A program made the position numbers and the translations under genes. The notes beneath the pieces were generated by a model. That model was not told the DNA's origin. It was given only the letters and a program-made list of their open reading frames with translations, and searched no databases. A stretch of 5,165 nt of DNA, from positions 1-5,165 of the forward strand of contig JAHFAB010000166.1 in NCBI GenBank assembly GCA_023250795.1. Reading direction: 5' to 3'. Positions 1 through 5,165 of this stretch are shown here, piece by piece (within the stretch, counting starts at the first letter, position 1; the number at the start of each line of letters is the position of its first letter). Source of the stretch: Bacteriovoracaceae bacterium (lineage in GTDB: Bacteria > Bdellovibrionota > UBA1018).

Positions 1-1319
1 GATTTTTTTGTCACCTGACACCCTTGTGACAATAGAGCTTTTTCTATGGACTCATCTGAAAATGAAGTCCCCAAAAACTGGTTGATAAACCCAGGTAGGA
101 GTTCAATCGTAGTAAGCGCTTTAGTTTTATTTTTTGCAAAAGCTGCCCCACCGATTTTTCCCCCTGCAAGTTCGACAATGAGAGTGGCGAGTCTGCTGAG
201 CGCAATCGGTAAACCACTGGGGTCTACTCCACGCTCAAATCGGTGTGATGCTTCGCTTTGCTTCTGGTGCTTGAAAGCTGCTCTCCTCACAAGTACTGGG
301 GAAAACTCTGCACACTCTAGTAAAAGTCGAGTGGTCTCAGCGCGAACTTCAGAATTTCCGCCCCCCATCACTCCTGCCAAGCCCACTGCCTTGACTCCGT
401 CTGCAATTACAAGCTCAAAGCCTTCTAAGCTCACACTCAAACCATCTAGCAAACCGAGTTTTTCACCTTTTTCAGCCGTACGAACTCGAATCTGATTTCC
501 CTCTAATCGATCGGCATCGTAGGTATGCATGGGATGACCCAACTCAAACATCACTAAATTGGTCGCGTCCACCACATTATTAATGGACCGGCTTCCCAAA
601 CACTCCAAACGTTTAACTACCCAAGTAGGCGAGGGACCGATTTTTACCCCTTCGATGAGACAGCCCTGAAACTGCGGTGCTAACTCGCCTGCATCAAGTT
701 CGATAGCAAAGGGGATTTTATTAAATTCAAGCGGTATAAAATGAGGAAGCTTTGCTTTTGTCCCCAACGCAGAAGCCACCTCTCTTGCAATTCCAAAATG
801 GCTTAGACAATCTCCCCGATTTGCAGTCAGTTTAAAAGACAAAACAGTGTCATCTAAACCTAAAAACTCCGCAAGGGGTTTCCCCAATGGAGTTTCTGGT
901 GGAAGGATCAAAATACCCTCTGCTTTTTCTTTGAGCTTCAGTTCTTCTTCAGAACAAAGCATCCCGTGGGAAGTCACACCCCTGATTTTATTTTTTTCAA
1001 TCTTAAGTCCATTGGGAAGATGTGCGCCAATCTGAGCCAAAGCCACACGGTCCCCAGCCTTCATGTTTTGAGCTCCACAGACAATTTCTAATGGATCGCC
1101 CGTTCCAGTACTCACCTGACAAAGACTGAGACGATCTGCTTGGGGGTGAGCTTTCTTTTCTAAAATCTGAGCGGTCACGACCCGATCAAATCCCTGTGAC
1201 AGACTGTGAACTTCTTCGACTTCAAGTCCACGCTGAGTGAGAATCTGAGCTAAGTTCTCCGGAGAACCGATCTTTGAAAGATCCACAAACTCTGAAAGCC
1301 AATTCCAGGAAATTTTCAC
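1..1319 (-). CDS. pheT: Phenylalanyl-tRNA synthetase beta subunit, N-terminal 439 residues (partial at window edge)
   Basis: This is the beta subunit of the cytoplasmic (alpha-beta)2 phenylalanyl-tRNA synthetase. It carries the tRNA-binding and editing modules that support PheS in charging tRNA-Phe. I translated 439 codons without a stop, to base 1. The protein begins MKISWNWLSEFV, as the family does. An EMAP/OB-type tRNA-binding domain spans about residues 42-152 (HPQADRL at 58-64, VCGAQN at 80-85, IRGVTSHGMLCSEEEL at 112-126). The B3/B4 editing domain follows, with RSINNVVDATNLVMFELGHPMH at 244-265, AGVMGG at 315-320 and RFERGVDP at 360-367. The B5 domain begins near residue 400. Bacterial PheT is usually close to 800 residues, so nearly half lies outside the window. 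The start is GTG at 1319-1317, chosen because AAGGAG sits 8 nt upstream and the N-terminus aligns with the family. The gene follows pheS by 34 nt. Identification is firm. Confidence 0.97.
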   Translation of the reverse strand, partial: MKISWNWLSEFVDLSKIGSPENLAQILTQRGLEVEEVHSLSQGFDRVVTAQILEKKAHPQADRLSLCQVSTGTGDPLEIVCGAQNMKAGDRVALAQIGAHLPNGLKIEKNKIRGVTSHGMLCSEEELKLKEKAEGILILPPETPLGKPLAEFLGLDDTVLSFKLTANRGDCLSHFGIAREVASALGTKAKLPHFIPLEFNKIPFAIELDAGELAPQFQGCLIEGVKIGPSPTWVVKRLECLGSRSINNVVDATNLVMFELGHPMHTYDADRLEGNQIRVRTAEKGEKLGLLDGLSVSLEGFELVIADGVKAVGLAGVMGGGNSEVRAETTRLLLECAEFSPVLVRRAAFKHQKQSEASHRFERGVDPSGLPIALSRLATLIVELAGGKIGGAAFAKNKTKALTTIELLPGFINQFLGTSFSDESIEKALLSQGCQVTKK

Positions 1320-1327
1320 TAAGTATT

Positions 1328-1333
1328 CTCCTT
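1328..1333 (-). promoter_or_regulatory. Shine-Dalgarno of pheT
   Basis: AAGGAG on the minus strand lies 8 nt before GTG at 1319. It decides in favour of this non-ATG start, since no ATG lies nearby in frame. Confidence 0.85.
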
Positions 1334-1353
1334 ACCAGACACCCGCCGGCTCC

Positions 1354-2424
1354 TTAAAACTGACCTAAAAATCGAGTATCGCCTGCAGTCATGAGCCTCA
1401 AATCCGGAATTTGATGAAGTAGCATCGCAATTCTCTCCACTCCCATTCCAAAAGCAAAACCAGTTACTTTTTTCCCGAGAGAGTTTGGCAACTCATAATT
1501 TTTACCCGCTAGTTCAAAAAGTCTGGGGTGAACCATCCCTGCTCCTAATATTTCCAACCAACCCGTGTCTTTACAAATTCGACAAGAGCCCGTTTTTTTT
1601 CCACTCCCGCTGCTAGTCCCATTGGCACACTGAAAGCAACTCACATCCACTTCAGCCCCTGGCTCCACGAATGGAAAATAACTGGGGCGAAGCCTGATTT
1701 TAGTTCCAGGCCCAAAAACCTCTTTGGCAAAAAACTCGAGTGTCCCTTTGAGATCACTCATCTTCACCCCTTGATCTACCCACAAGCCCTCAACTTGATG
1801 AAACATGGGGAGATGAGTTGCGTCTTGATCACAGCGGTAAACCGCTCCAGGACATAAAATCCTCACAGGCCAAGACTGCGAACGAAGCACCCTCATTTGT
1901 ACGGCAGAGGTGTGCGTTCTCAAAACCACCCCAGGACCCATAAAAAATGTGTCTTGCATATCGCGAGCAGGGTGATCTTTTGGAATATTTACAGCCTCGA
2001 AGTTTAAAAACTCTGTTTCCACTTCGGGCCCGGTAGTCACCTCAAATCCCAAGCGCCCAAAAACCTGAAGCAGTTTCCGTGTCACCTGGGTTACTGGATG
2101 GAGACTCCCTCGGTGTAAAGATCTTGCGGGCAATGTGGGGTCTATTTTTTCCTTAGAAAGTTTCTGACTGAGTTCTTTTTCTTCGAGTAAAGATTTCTGA
2201 TTTTCTAGGGCTGATTCTATTTTCCTTTTTGATTCATTGGCTAAAGCCCCAATTGCAGGCCGCTCTGCCGCAGGAACCTCGCCTAAGCCCTTGAGGACTT
2301 CACTCAGACTGCCTTTTTTTCCCAGGTAAGAAATCCGAACCAACTCGAGCGCCTCTGAGGTAGAGGCCTGCGAAATTTCACTTAAAGCTTGAGCAGAAAG
2401 TGCATCCAGCTTGTTTCTGAGCAT
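1354..2424 (-). CDS. pheS: Phenylalanyl-tRNA synthetase alpha subunit
   Basis: This is the catalytic alpha subunit of the class II Phe-tRNA synthetase, which activates phenylalanine with ATP and transfers it to tRNA-Phe together with PheT. At 356 residues it is slightly longer than the familiar 327-residue E. coli protein. Residues 1-95 form the helical, coiled-coil tRNA-binding arm. The catalytic domain follows: motif 1 region HPVTQVTRKLLQVFGRLGF (109-127), substrate-site stretch LRTHTSAVQ (168-176), motif 2 region VYRCDQDATHLPMFHQVEGL (195-214), and motif 3 GFAFGMGVERIAML (322-335). Before the conserved GWLEILGAGMVHP (288-300) are two Cys pairs, C263/C266 and C281/C284. They resemble a zinc ribbon and are absent from E. 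coli PheS. The ATG is 2 nt after the rplT stop and no Shine-Dalgarno is visible before it, which implies translational coupling to rplT. Identification is firm; metal binding is inferred. Confidence 0.98.
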   Translation of the reverse strand: MLRNKLDALSAQALSEISQASTSEALELVRISYLGKKGSLSEVLKGLGEVPAAERPAIGALANESKRKIESALENQKSLLEEKELSQKLSKEKIDPTLPARSLHRGSLHPVTQVTRKLLQVFGRLGFEVTTGPEVETEFLNFEAVNIPKDHPARDMQDTFFMGPGVVLRTHTSAVQMRVLRSQSWPVRILCPGAVYRCDQDATHLPMFHQVEGLWVDQGVKMSDLKGTLEFFAKEVFGPGTKIRLRPSYFPFVEPGAEVDVSCFQCANGTSSGSGKKTGSCRICKDTGWLEILGAGMVHPRLFELAGKNYELPNSLGKKVTGFAFGMGVERIAMLLHQIPDLRLMTAGDTRFLGQF

Positions 2425-2426
2425 TA

Positions 2427-2789
2427 TTAATGTGCGGGTGCTGCTGAACGAACCTGATCGACAATCGCTTTGAATGCACTGGGATCAGCAATCGCAATCT
2501 CAGAGAGCATCTTCCGATTGACGTTCACTTGATTTTTCTTCAGCGCTGCGATGAACCGGCTATAGCTCATGTCCACTGCAGAAGTCGCTGCTGAAAGTCT
2601 CGCAATCCAAAGCTGCCTGAAATCCCGCTTCTTCACTCGGCGATCCCGGTAAGCATAACCCATCGCACGATCGACAGCTTCTGCTGCACGCTTGAGTTTA
2701 TTTTTTCTTCCTAAAACAAACCCTTCGGCAAGTTTCAGAATTTTATTATGTCGTCTTCTTCGTTTAAATCCACGTTTCGCGCGAGGCAT
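2427..2789 (-). CDS. rplT: 50S ribosomal protein bL20
   Basis: bL20 is an early 23S rRNA-binding protein needed for 50S assembly. In several bacteria it also represses its own operon by binding mRNA. The 120-residue product has the normal length and the classic opening MPRAKRGFKRRRRHNKILKLAEGF. It also has the conserved YAYRDRRVKKRDFRQLWIARLSAA (residues 46-69), followed by SYSRFIAALKK and NRKMLSEIAI of the C-terminal globular domain that contacts rRNA. The basic N-terminal half is the long helix that enters the subunit. AAGGAG lies 7 nt before the ATG, 15 nt after the rpmI stop. The short tail SAAPAH is not conserved. Whether autoregulation operates here cannot be read from the protein. Identification is firm. 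Confidence 0.99.
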   Translation of the reverse strand: MPRAKRGFKRRRRHNKILKLAEGFVLGRKNKLKRAAEAVDRAMGYAYRDRRVKKRDFRQLWIARLSAATSAVDMSYSRFIAALKKNQVNVNRKMLSEIAIADPSAFKAIVDQVRSAAPAH

Positions 2790-2796
2790 ACTCTCT

Positions 2797-2802
2797 CTCC
2801 TT
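2797..2802 (-). promoter_or_regulatory. Shine-Dalgarno of rplT
   Basis: AAGGAG, followed by a GA-repeat spacer of 7 nt, precedes ATG at 2789. It is the strongest ribosome-binding site in the ribosomal-protein part of the operon. Confidence 0.85.
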
Positions 2803-2804
2803 AC

Positions 2805-3005
2805 TTATGCAGACCCATAGGGCAAGCACTTATGAACATGCTTCCGATCCCCTGAAAAAACAATTCCCCCGGACCTGAGTGCAAGTTTTCTTGCCGCATT
2901 CTTATTTCCCAAGTTATGACGTTTTCCAGCCCGCTTAAACTTGATTTTTCCCGTAGCAGTAAACTTAAACCGCTTAGCCGCTGCCTTTTTAGTTTTGATT
3001 TTCAT
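2805..3005 (-). CDS. rpmI: 50S ribosomal protein bL35
   Basis: bL35 is a small, very basic protein of the large ribosomal subunit. The 66-residue product has the family size and the signature KTKKAAAKRFKFTATGKIKFKRAGKRHNLGNK (residues 4-35), ending near the typical LPYG. The usual second residue Pro is missing: the protein starts MKIKTKK rather than MPKMKTKK. Two Cys/His positions near the C-terminus (HVHKC) stand out but form no recognised motif. The gene is in the expected place between infC and rplT. It is separated from infC by an unusually long 241-nt gap holding the large inverted repeat, so its translation is physically uncoupled from infC. A moderate Shine-Dalgarno (AGAGG, 5 nt spacing) precedes the ATG. 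Confidence 0.98.
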   Translation of the reverse strand: MKIKTKKAAAKRFKFTATGKIKFKRAGKRHNLGNKNAARKLALRSGGIVFSGDRKHVHKCLPYGSA

Positions 3006-3089
3006 TCTAACCTCTTCACCAAACTCATATTACGATTAAGCTCGCCAACCTACTCCAAACAACCCGGTACCGTCAAGAACGGAGTGAGT
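3006..3089 (-). other. rpmI untranslated leader between the long stem and the start codon
   Basis: This stretch of about 84 nt holds the rpmI Shine-Dalgarno AGAGG (3011-3015) and no ORF. Two small symmetries are visible: the 8-bp palindrome CGGTACCG at 3065-3072, and a 4-bp stem CCGT/ACGG with a 5-nt loop at 3070-3082; the two overlap. In E. coli the L20 operator for rpmI-rplT occupies the corresponding position. I cannot see a clear L20 site from base pairing alone, so that role is only a positional analogy. Confidence 0.4.
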
Positions 3090-3243
3090 ACATCCCTACG
3101 AATTTTAAGTGTTTATTTAATTTATAAGAGAGTGATGTCGGGGACGCACATCCTGTGCTCGCTGTGCTTATGTCCTTCCTGGACGCACACGCCCCTCACA
3201 CTCTCTTATAAATTAAATAAACACTTAAAATTCGCGGGGATGT
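3090..3243 (-). repeat. Long near-perfect inverted repeat (about 45-bp stem, 64-nt core) between infC and rpmI
   Basis: The arms 3099-3134 and 3199-3234 are exact reverse complements over 36 bp. After two unmatched positions (3097-3098 against 3235-3236) the complementarity resumes for 7 bp (3090-3096 with 3237-3243). In minus-strand RNA one of the two unmatched positions becomes a G-U pair, giving a stem of 43 Watson-Crick pairs, one wobble and one mismatch. By hand count the perfect arm has 8 G/C in 36, whereas the core 3139-3195 has 37 G/C in 57. Inside the core, GGGG 3140-3143 can pair with CCCC 3192-3195. GGACGCACA occurs twice as a direct repeat (3142-3150 and 3181-3189). Two small hairpins, 3146-3158 and 3172-3184, are possible. 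No run of T follows the stem on the minus strand, so it is not a standard intrinsic terminator. The stem starts 3 nt after the infC stop codon. A long RNA duplex of this kind is a typical RNase III substrate; a palindromic mobile repeat is the main alternative. Confidence 0.92.
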
Positions 3244-3246
3244 GCG

Positions 3247-3849
3247 CTACGCCGGTTTCTTGCCGGGGGCCAGGATCATCATGAGCTTCTTGCCCTCTAA
3301 CTTAGGGGGGGACTCAATCATGGCGATGTCTTTTACCTGCTGTATCAACATATCGAGCATCTTATACCCTTGATCTACATAGGCAATTTCCCTACCTCGA
3401 AACATCACAGTAATTTTGGCCTTATCCCCATCTTCTAAAAACTGTTTGACGTTCTTGAACTTATATTGAAGATCGTGGTCTTCAGTCTGAGGACGAAGCT
3501 GGATTTCCTTCACTTTGATCACGGTTTGTTTTTTCCGAGCTATTTGCTCTTTTTTCTTTTTTTCGTATTTAAACTTACCATAATCACAAATCTTACACAC
3601 AGGCGGCTGAGAATTGGGGGAAACCTCCATGAGGTCTAACCCACGGTCTCTTGCCATCTGAAGCGCCTGCGGAGTGGGGACAATCCCGACTTGTCCTCCT
3701 TTCTCATCAATGAGACGCACCTGAGGGACGCGGATCCTCTCATTTATTCTGTGCTCATCTTTATCATGGTTTACAAACGGGGTGCGGGGCGGTCGAGAAA
3801 AAGACTGACCCGGCGAACTGGAAGACGGACTCGAAGGTATAAATGCCAT
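3247..3849 (-). CDS. infC: Translation initiation factor IF-3
   Basis: IF-3 binds the 30S subunit, blocks premature 50S joining and proofreads the start codon and initiator tRNA. The 200-residue product shows the N domain from INERIRVPQVRLIDE (residues 35-49) through GLDLMEVSPNSQPPVCKICDYGKFKYE (70-96). A Lys-rich linker (97-108) follows, then the C domain VKEIQLRP (113-120), GDKAKITVMFRGRE (141-154) and LMMILAPGKK (189-198). In the family signature the usual KIMDYGKF reads KICDYGKF. About 34 residues precede the conserved core and are rich in Ser and Pro (PSSPSSSSPG), longer than the E. coli leader peptide. ATG at 3849 is the only reasonable start because a TAA lies in frame two codons upstream. 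It is an ordinary ATG, unlike the AUU of E. coli infC, which serves autoregulation by start-codon discrimination. The Shine-Dalgarno is far away (21 nt). Confidence 0.98.
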   Translation of the reverse strand: MAFIPSSPSSSSPGQSFSRPPRTPFVNHDKDEHRINERIRVPQVRLIDEKGGQVGIVPTPQALQMARDRGLDLMEVSPNSQPPVCKICDYGKFKYEKKKKEQIARKKQTVIKVKEIQLRPQTEDHDLQYKFKNVKQFLEDGDKAKITVMFRGREIAYVDQGYKMLDMLIQQVKDIAMIESPPKLEGKKLMMILAPGKKPA

Positions 3850-3858
3850 TCTTTATTT

Positions 3859-3877
3859 AGTTCTGTTGAACTCCTTT
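3859..3877 (-). promoter_or_regulatory. infC Shine-Dalgarno with an intervening hairpin
   Basis: AAAGGAG at 3877-3871 is a strong ribosome-binding sequence, but it ends 21 nt before the infC ATG, too far for normal use. The spacer begins with a 5-bp stem AGTTC/GAACT closed by a 4-nt loop (3872-3859), which takes in the last two bases of the Shine-Dalgarno. Folding this hairpin would leave about 9 nt between the unpaired AAAGG and the ATG, an effective spacing in the usual range. The pairing is seen in the sequence; its use is inferred. Confidence 0.5.
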
Positions 3878-3888
3878 ATCCTCTCAGG

Positions 3889-3915
3889 ATTACCTAAATC
3901 CAAGGGAACTGTCAA
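3889..3915 (-). promoter_or_regulatory. Possible sigma-70 promoter for infC operon
   Basis: A perfect -35 box TTGACA lies at 3915-3910, just downstream of the ATPase stop codon. The best -10 candidate is GGTAAT at 3894-3889, matching TATAAT at four of six positions with a short 15-bp spacer. Its position between a foreign-looking gene and the housekeeping operon makes a promoter plausible. The -10 is weak, and the true start could lie inside or beyond the ATPase gene. Confidence 0.4.
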
Positions 3916-3922
3916 GATAGGC

Positions 3923-5165
3923 TTATTTTATCCCTCCAGTCTCACCTAAAAGTTCACTAAATTTCACGATTTTATCAAAATACTGACTTTCAAGCACAAC
4001 CGGGGCTAGCTCCCCCTCATAGATAAGAACTGGCCTTACAGAAAAGTTTTTTGGAATCGCAAGAGAGGAAATTTTTTTTTCTACTTCAGAAATCACTTCT
4101 GCACCCATACTGTTTTTTGAAAACTTAATTTCACAGACATAGAGCGTGTTATACTTGCACTGAATGAGCAAGTCGATCTGACAACCCTTCGTTTTAGTGG
4201 TTTTTTTCTGAAAATAGGGACCATCTTGAACAAATTCATTTGTAGAAATTTCTAAAAACCTCCTAATTTCTCTTCTGTTTTTAAGCACAAGATTTTCAAA
4301 CTGAAGCCCACAAACACTTTCCCATTGAGGAAGTACGGAAGCTACATTCTCAGAAACACTTCCAGCTAAAATCCTATTTTTATTAGGAATGATGTATTTG
4401 AGATAAAATCTGACATAATTATCACTTAAACGGAATCGACTAAATTTTGTCGGTTTTCCATCAAATTTCCACGCATAATCACGACATAAAAAACCAGCAG
4501 AGACTAAATCTTCGAGATAACCGATCAGAACCCCGCTTTTTTGTTTTTTTAGGGACCGAAATATCGCATCCGCCTCTTTGGGGCCCTCTGATAAGCAAAT
4601 CATAATTTCTTTATAAAGGGGTGCCCTTCTATCAAATAAATCTGAAAAAATCCTTTCGAACTCATGAAACAAAATCCCTTCCTGCTTAAAACACAAATGA
4701 TATATATTTTTCTCCGCTGTCCAAGTGGGCTGAACCTCTTCTAAATATTTTGGAACCCCCCCAGTCACGGATAAAATTTTTAGCTTTTCGTAAGAAGAAA
4801 CTCTACTTTTTCTCTTCCCCCAAAACCCATTACAATCCACTAAAGGAAGCTCTTGAAGAGAAATTTCTAAGGAAATTCTACCCAAAAACCCAGTACTACT
4901 TAATATATTTTTATCAATCCAAGACGAAACGGATCCACATAAAACCAAAATCAATTTTGGGTTTTTAGATAATGCTTTGTCCCAAATCGTTTTTAGTTTT
5001 CCTAAAAACTCTGGATCTCTAGAGCCCATCCAAGAGATCTCATCTAATAAAACAGTGTATTTCCCTTGTTTACAGTTTTGAGCAAGAGTTTCAAAAGCAT
5101 CCAACCAATCATGAAATTGAAAGTTTGCTGACAGTCCAAACTCTGTTGTCAATTGATGAGAAAAT
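3923..5165 (-). CDS. ATPase_2/DUF234-type protein with PD-(D/E)XK nuclease-like C-terminus (partial, N-terminus beyond window)
   Basis: This gene encodes a STAND/AAA-like ATPase of the archaeal-ATPase (ATPase_2) type with a DUF234-like tail; its cellular role is unknown. The frame is open to the window edge (FSHQ precedes the TTG at 5152), so that TTG is probably not the start, and the P-loop must lie outside. Numbering from the TTG: Walker B TVLLDE (33-38), sensor-1-like LVLCGSVSSWI (69-79), GFLGR (88-92), TGGVPKYLE (130-138), and a winged-helix region ending in RLSDNYVRFYLKYIIPNKN (241-259). A nuclease-like fold follows, with FENLV (E286), QIDLLI (D327) and CEIKFS (E341, K343), matching the E...D...ExK pattern of PD-(D/E)XK enzymes. 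Three hand-counted lines of this gene give 64 G/C in 180, against 84 in 180 for three pheS lines, which suggests horizontal acquisition. It lies 73 bp upstream of infC on the same strand. The family is clear; DNA cleavage is not established. Confidence 0.88.
   Translation of the reverse strand, partial: FSHQLTTEFGLSANFQFHDWLDAFETLAQNCKQGKYTVLLDEISWMGSRDPEFLGKLKTIWDKALSKNPKLILVLCGSVSSWIDKNILSSTGFLGRISLEISLQELPLVDCNGFWGKRKSRVSSYEKLKILSVTGGVPKYLEEVQPTWTAEKNIYHLCFKQEGILFHEFERIFSDLFDRRAPLYKEIMICLSEGPKEADAIFRSLKKQKSGVLIGYLEDLVSAGFLCRDYAWKFDGKPTKFSRFRLSDNYVRFYLKYIIPNKNRILAGSVSENVASVLPQWESVCGLQFENLVLKNRREIRRFLEISTNEFVQDGPYFQKKTTKTKGCQIDLLIQCKYNTLYVCEIKFSKNSMGAEVISEVEKKISSLAIPKNFSVRPVLIYEGELAPVVLESQYFDKIVKFSELLGETGGIK

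Noticed and set aside
46..495. 149-codon plus-strand ORF opposite pheT
   Set aside because: It lies antisense within continuous, highly conserved pheT coding sequence, and its translation has no recognisable domain. It is a shadow frame.
847..1035. 62-codon plus-strand ORF opposite pheT
   Set aside because: It is antisense to the EMAP-domain part of pheT and is Ser-rich shadow translation without a ribosome-binding context.
3028..3076. Internal promoter for rpmI starting from TTGACG at 3076-3071
   Set aside because: The -35 resemblance is good, but the sequence 16-18 nt downstream (around TAGGTT) matches the -10 consensus poorly.
3090..3243. Rho-independent terminator reading of the long inverted repeat
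   Set aside because: On the minus strand the stem is followed by bases like TAGGGATG with no U-tract, the stem is far longer and more AT-rich than a terminator, and essential genes follow. Termination is not excluded, but this is not the standard form.
2916..3284. 122-codon plus-strand ORF through the inverted repeat
   Set aside because: It runs antisense to rpmI, through both repeat arms and into infC; its composition is explained by those features and no family is recognisable.
3725..3738. GGGACGCGGATCCT in infC, 12 of 14 matches to GGGACGCACATCCT in the inverted-repeat core (3141-3154)
   Set aside because: The infC copy encodes the conserved IRVPQ region, so its sequence is explained by the protein; a chance match is more likely than a shared element.
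3691..3897. 68-codon plus-strand ORF over the infC start
   Set aside because: It is antisense to infC codons; the Arg-rich stretch comes from reading the Ser/Pro-rich leader backwards.
4071..4080. Run of nine T (A on the coding strand) in the ATPase gene as a frameshift site
   Set aside because: The zero frame continues with well-conserved nuclease-like motifs on both sides (EVEKKISS is intact), so there is no need for slippage.
4750..4968. 72-codon plus-strand ORF in the ATPase gene
   Set aside because: It is a shadow of the well-supported ATPase reading frame on the minus strand.

Overview
The window carries, entirely on the minus strand, the conserved bacterial translation operon infC-rpmI-rplT-pheS-pheT (initiation factor 3, ribosomal proteins bL35 and bL20, phenylalanyl-tRNA synthetase alpha and beta). 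Upstream of it on the same strand is a large ATPase/nuclease-like gene cut by the right window edge. The gene order, the short Shine-Dalgarno-led spacings and a PheS with paired CxxC motifs fit a Gram-negative bacterium of the delta-proteobacterial/Bdellovibrionota type, but that placement is a weak inference. No rRNA, tRNA, CRISPR array or insertion sequence is visible.

Layout in the direction of transcription (right to left): 5165-3923, ATPase_2/DUF234-type protein with its P-loop end outside the window; 3922-3850, a 73-bp gap with a possible promoter and the infC ribosome-binding region; 3849-3247, infC; 3246-3006, a 241-bp gap dominated by a very long inverted repeat; 3005-2805, rpmI; 2789-2427, rplT; 2424-1354, pheS, starting 2 nt after rplT; 1319-1, pheT, whose C-terminal part lies beyond base 1. 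pheT starts with GTG and is open to the window edge.

The operon couples initiation (IF-3), 50S assembly (bL20, bL35) and Phe-tRNA charging. The least ordinary part is the infC-rpmI gap. Two 36-bp arms (3099-3134 and 3199-3234) are perfectly complementary and AT-rich. They are extended outward by 7 more pairs and enclose a GC-rich core with its own repeats. In the operon mRNA this would form a stem of about 45 bp starting 3 nt after the infC stop codon, exactly where enterobacteria carry the L20 autoregulatory site. It could be an RNase III processing site, a translational control structure or a palindromic mobile repeat; sequence alone does not decide. A second oddity is the infC start, where the Shine-Dalgarno lies 21 nt from the ATG with a small hairpin in between.
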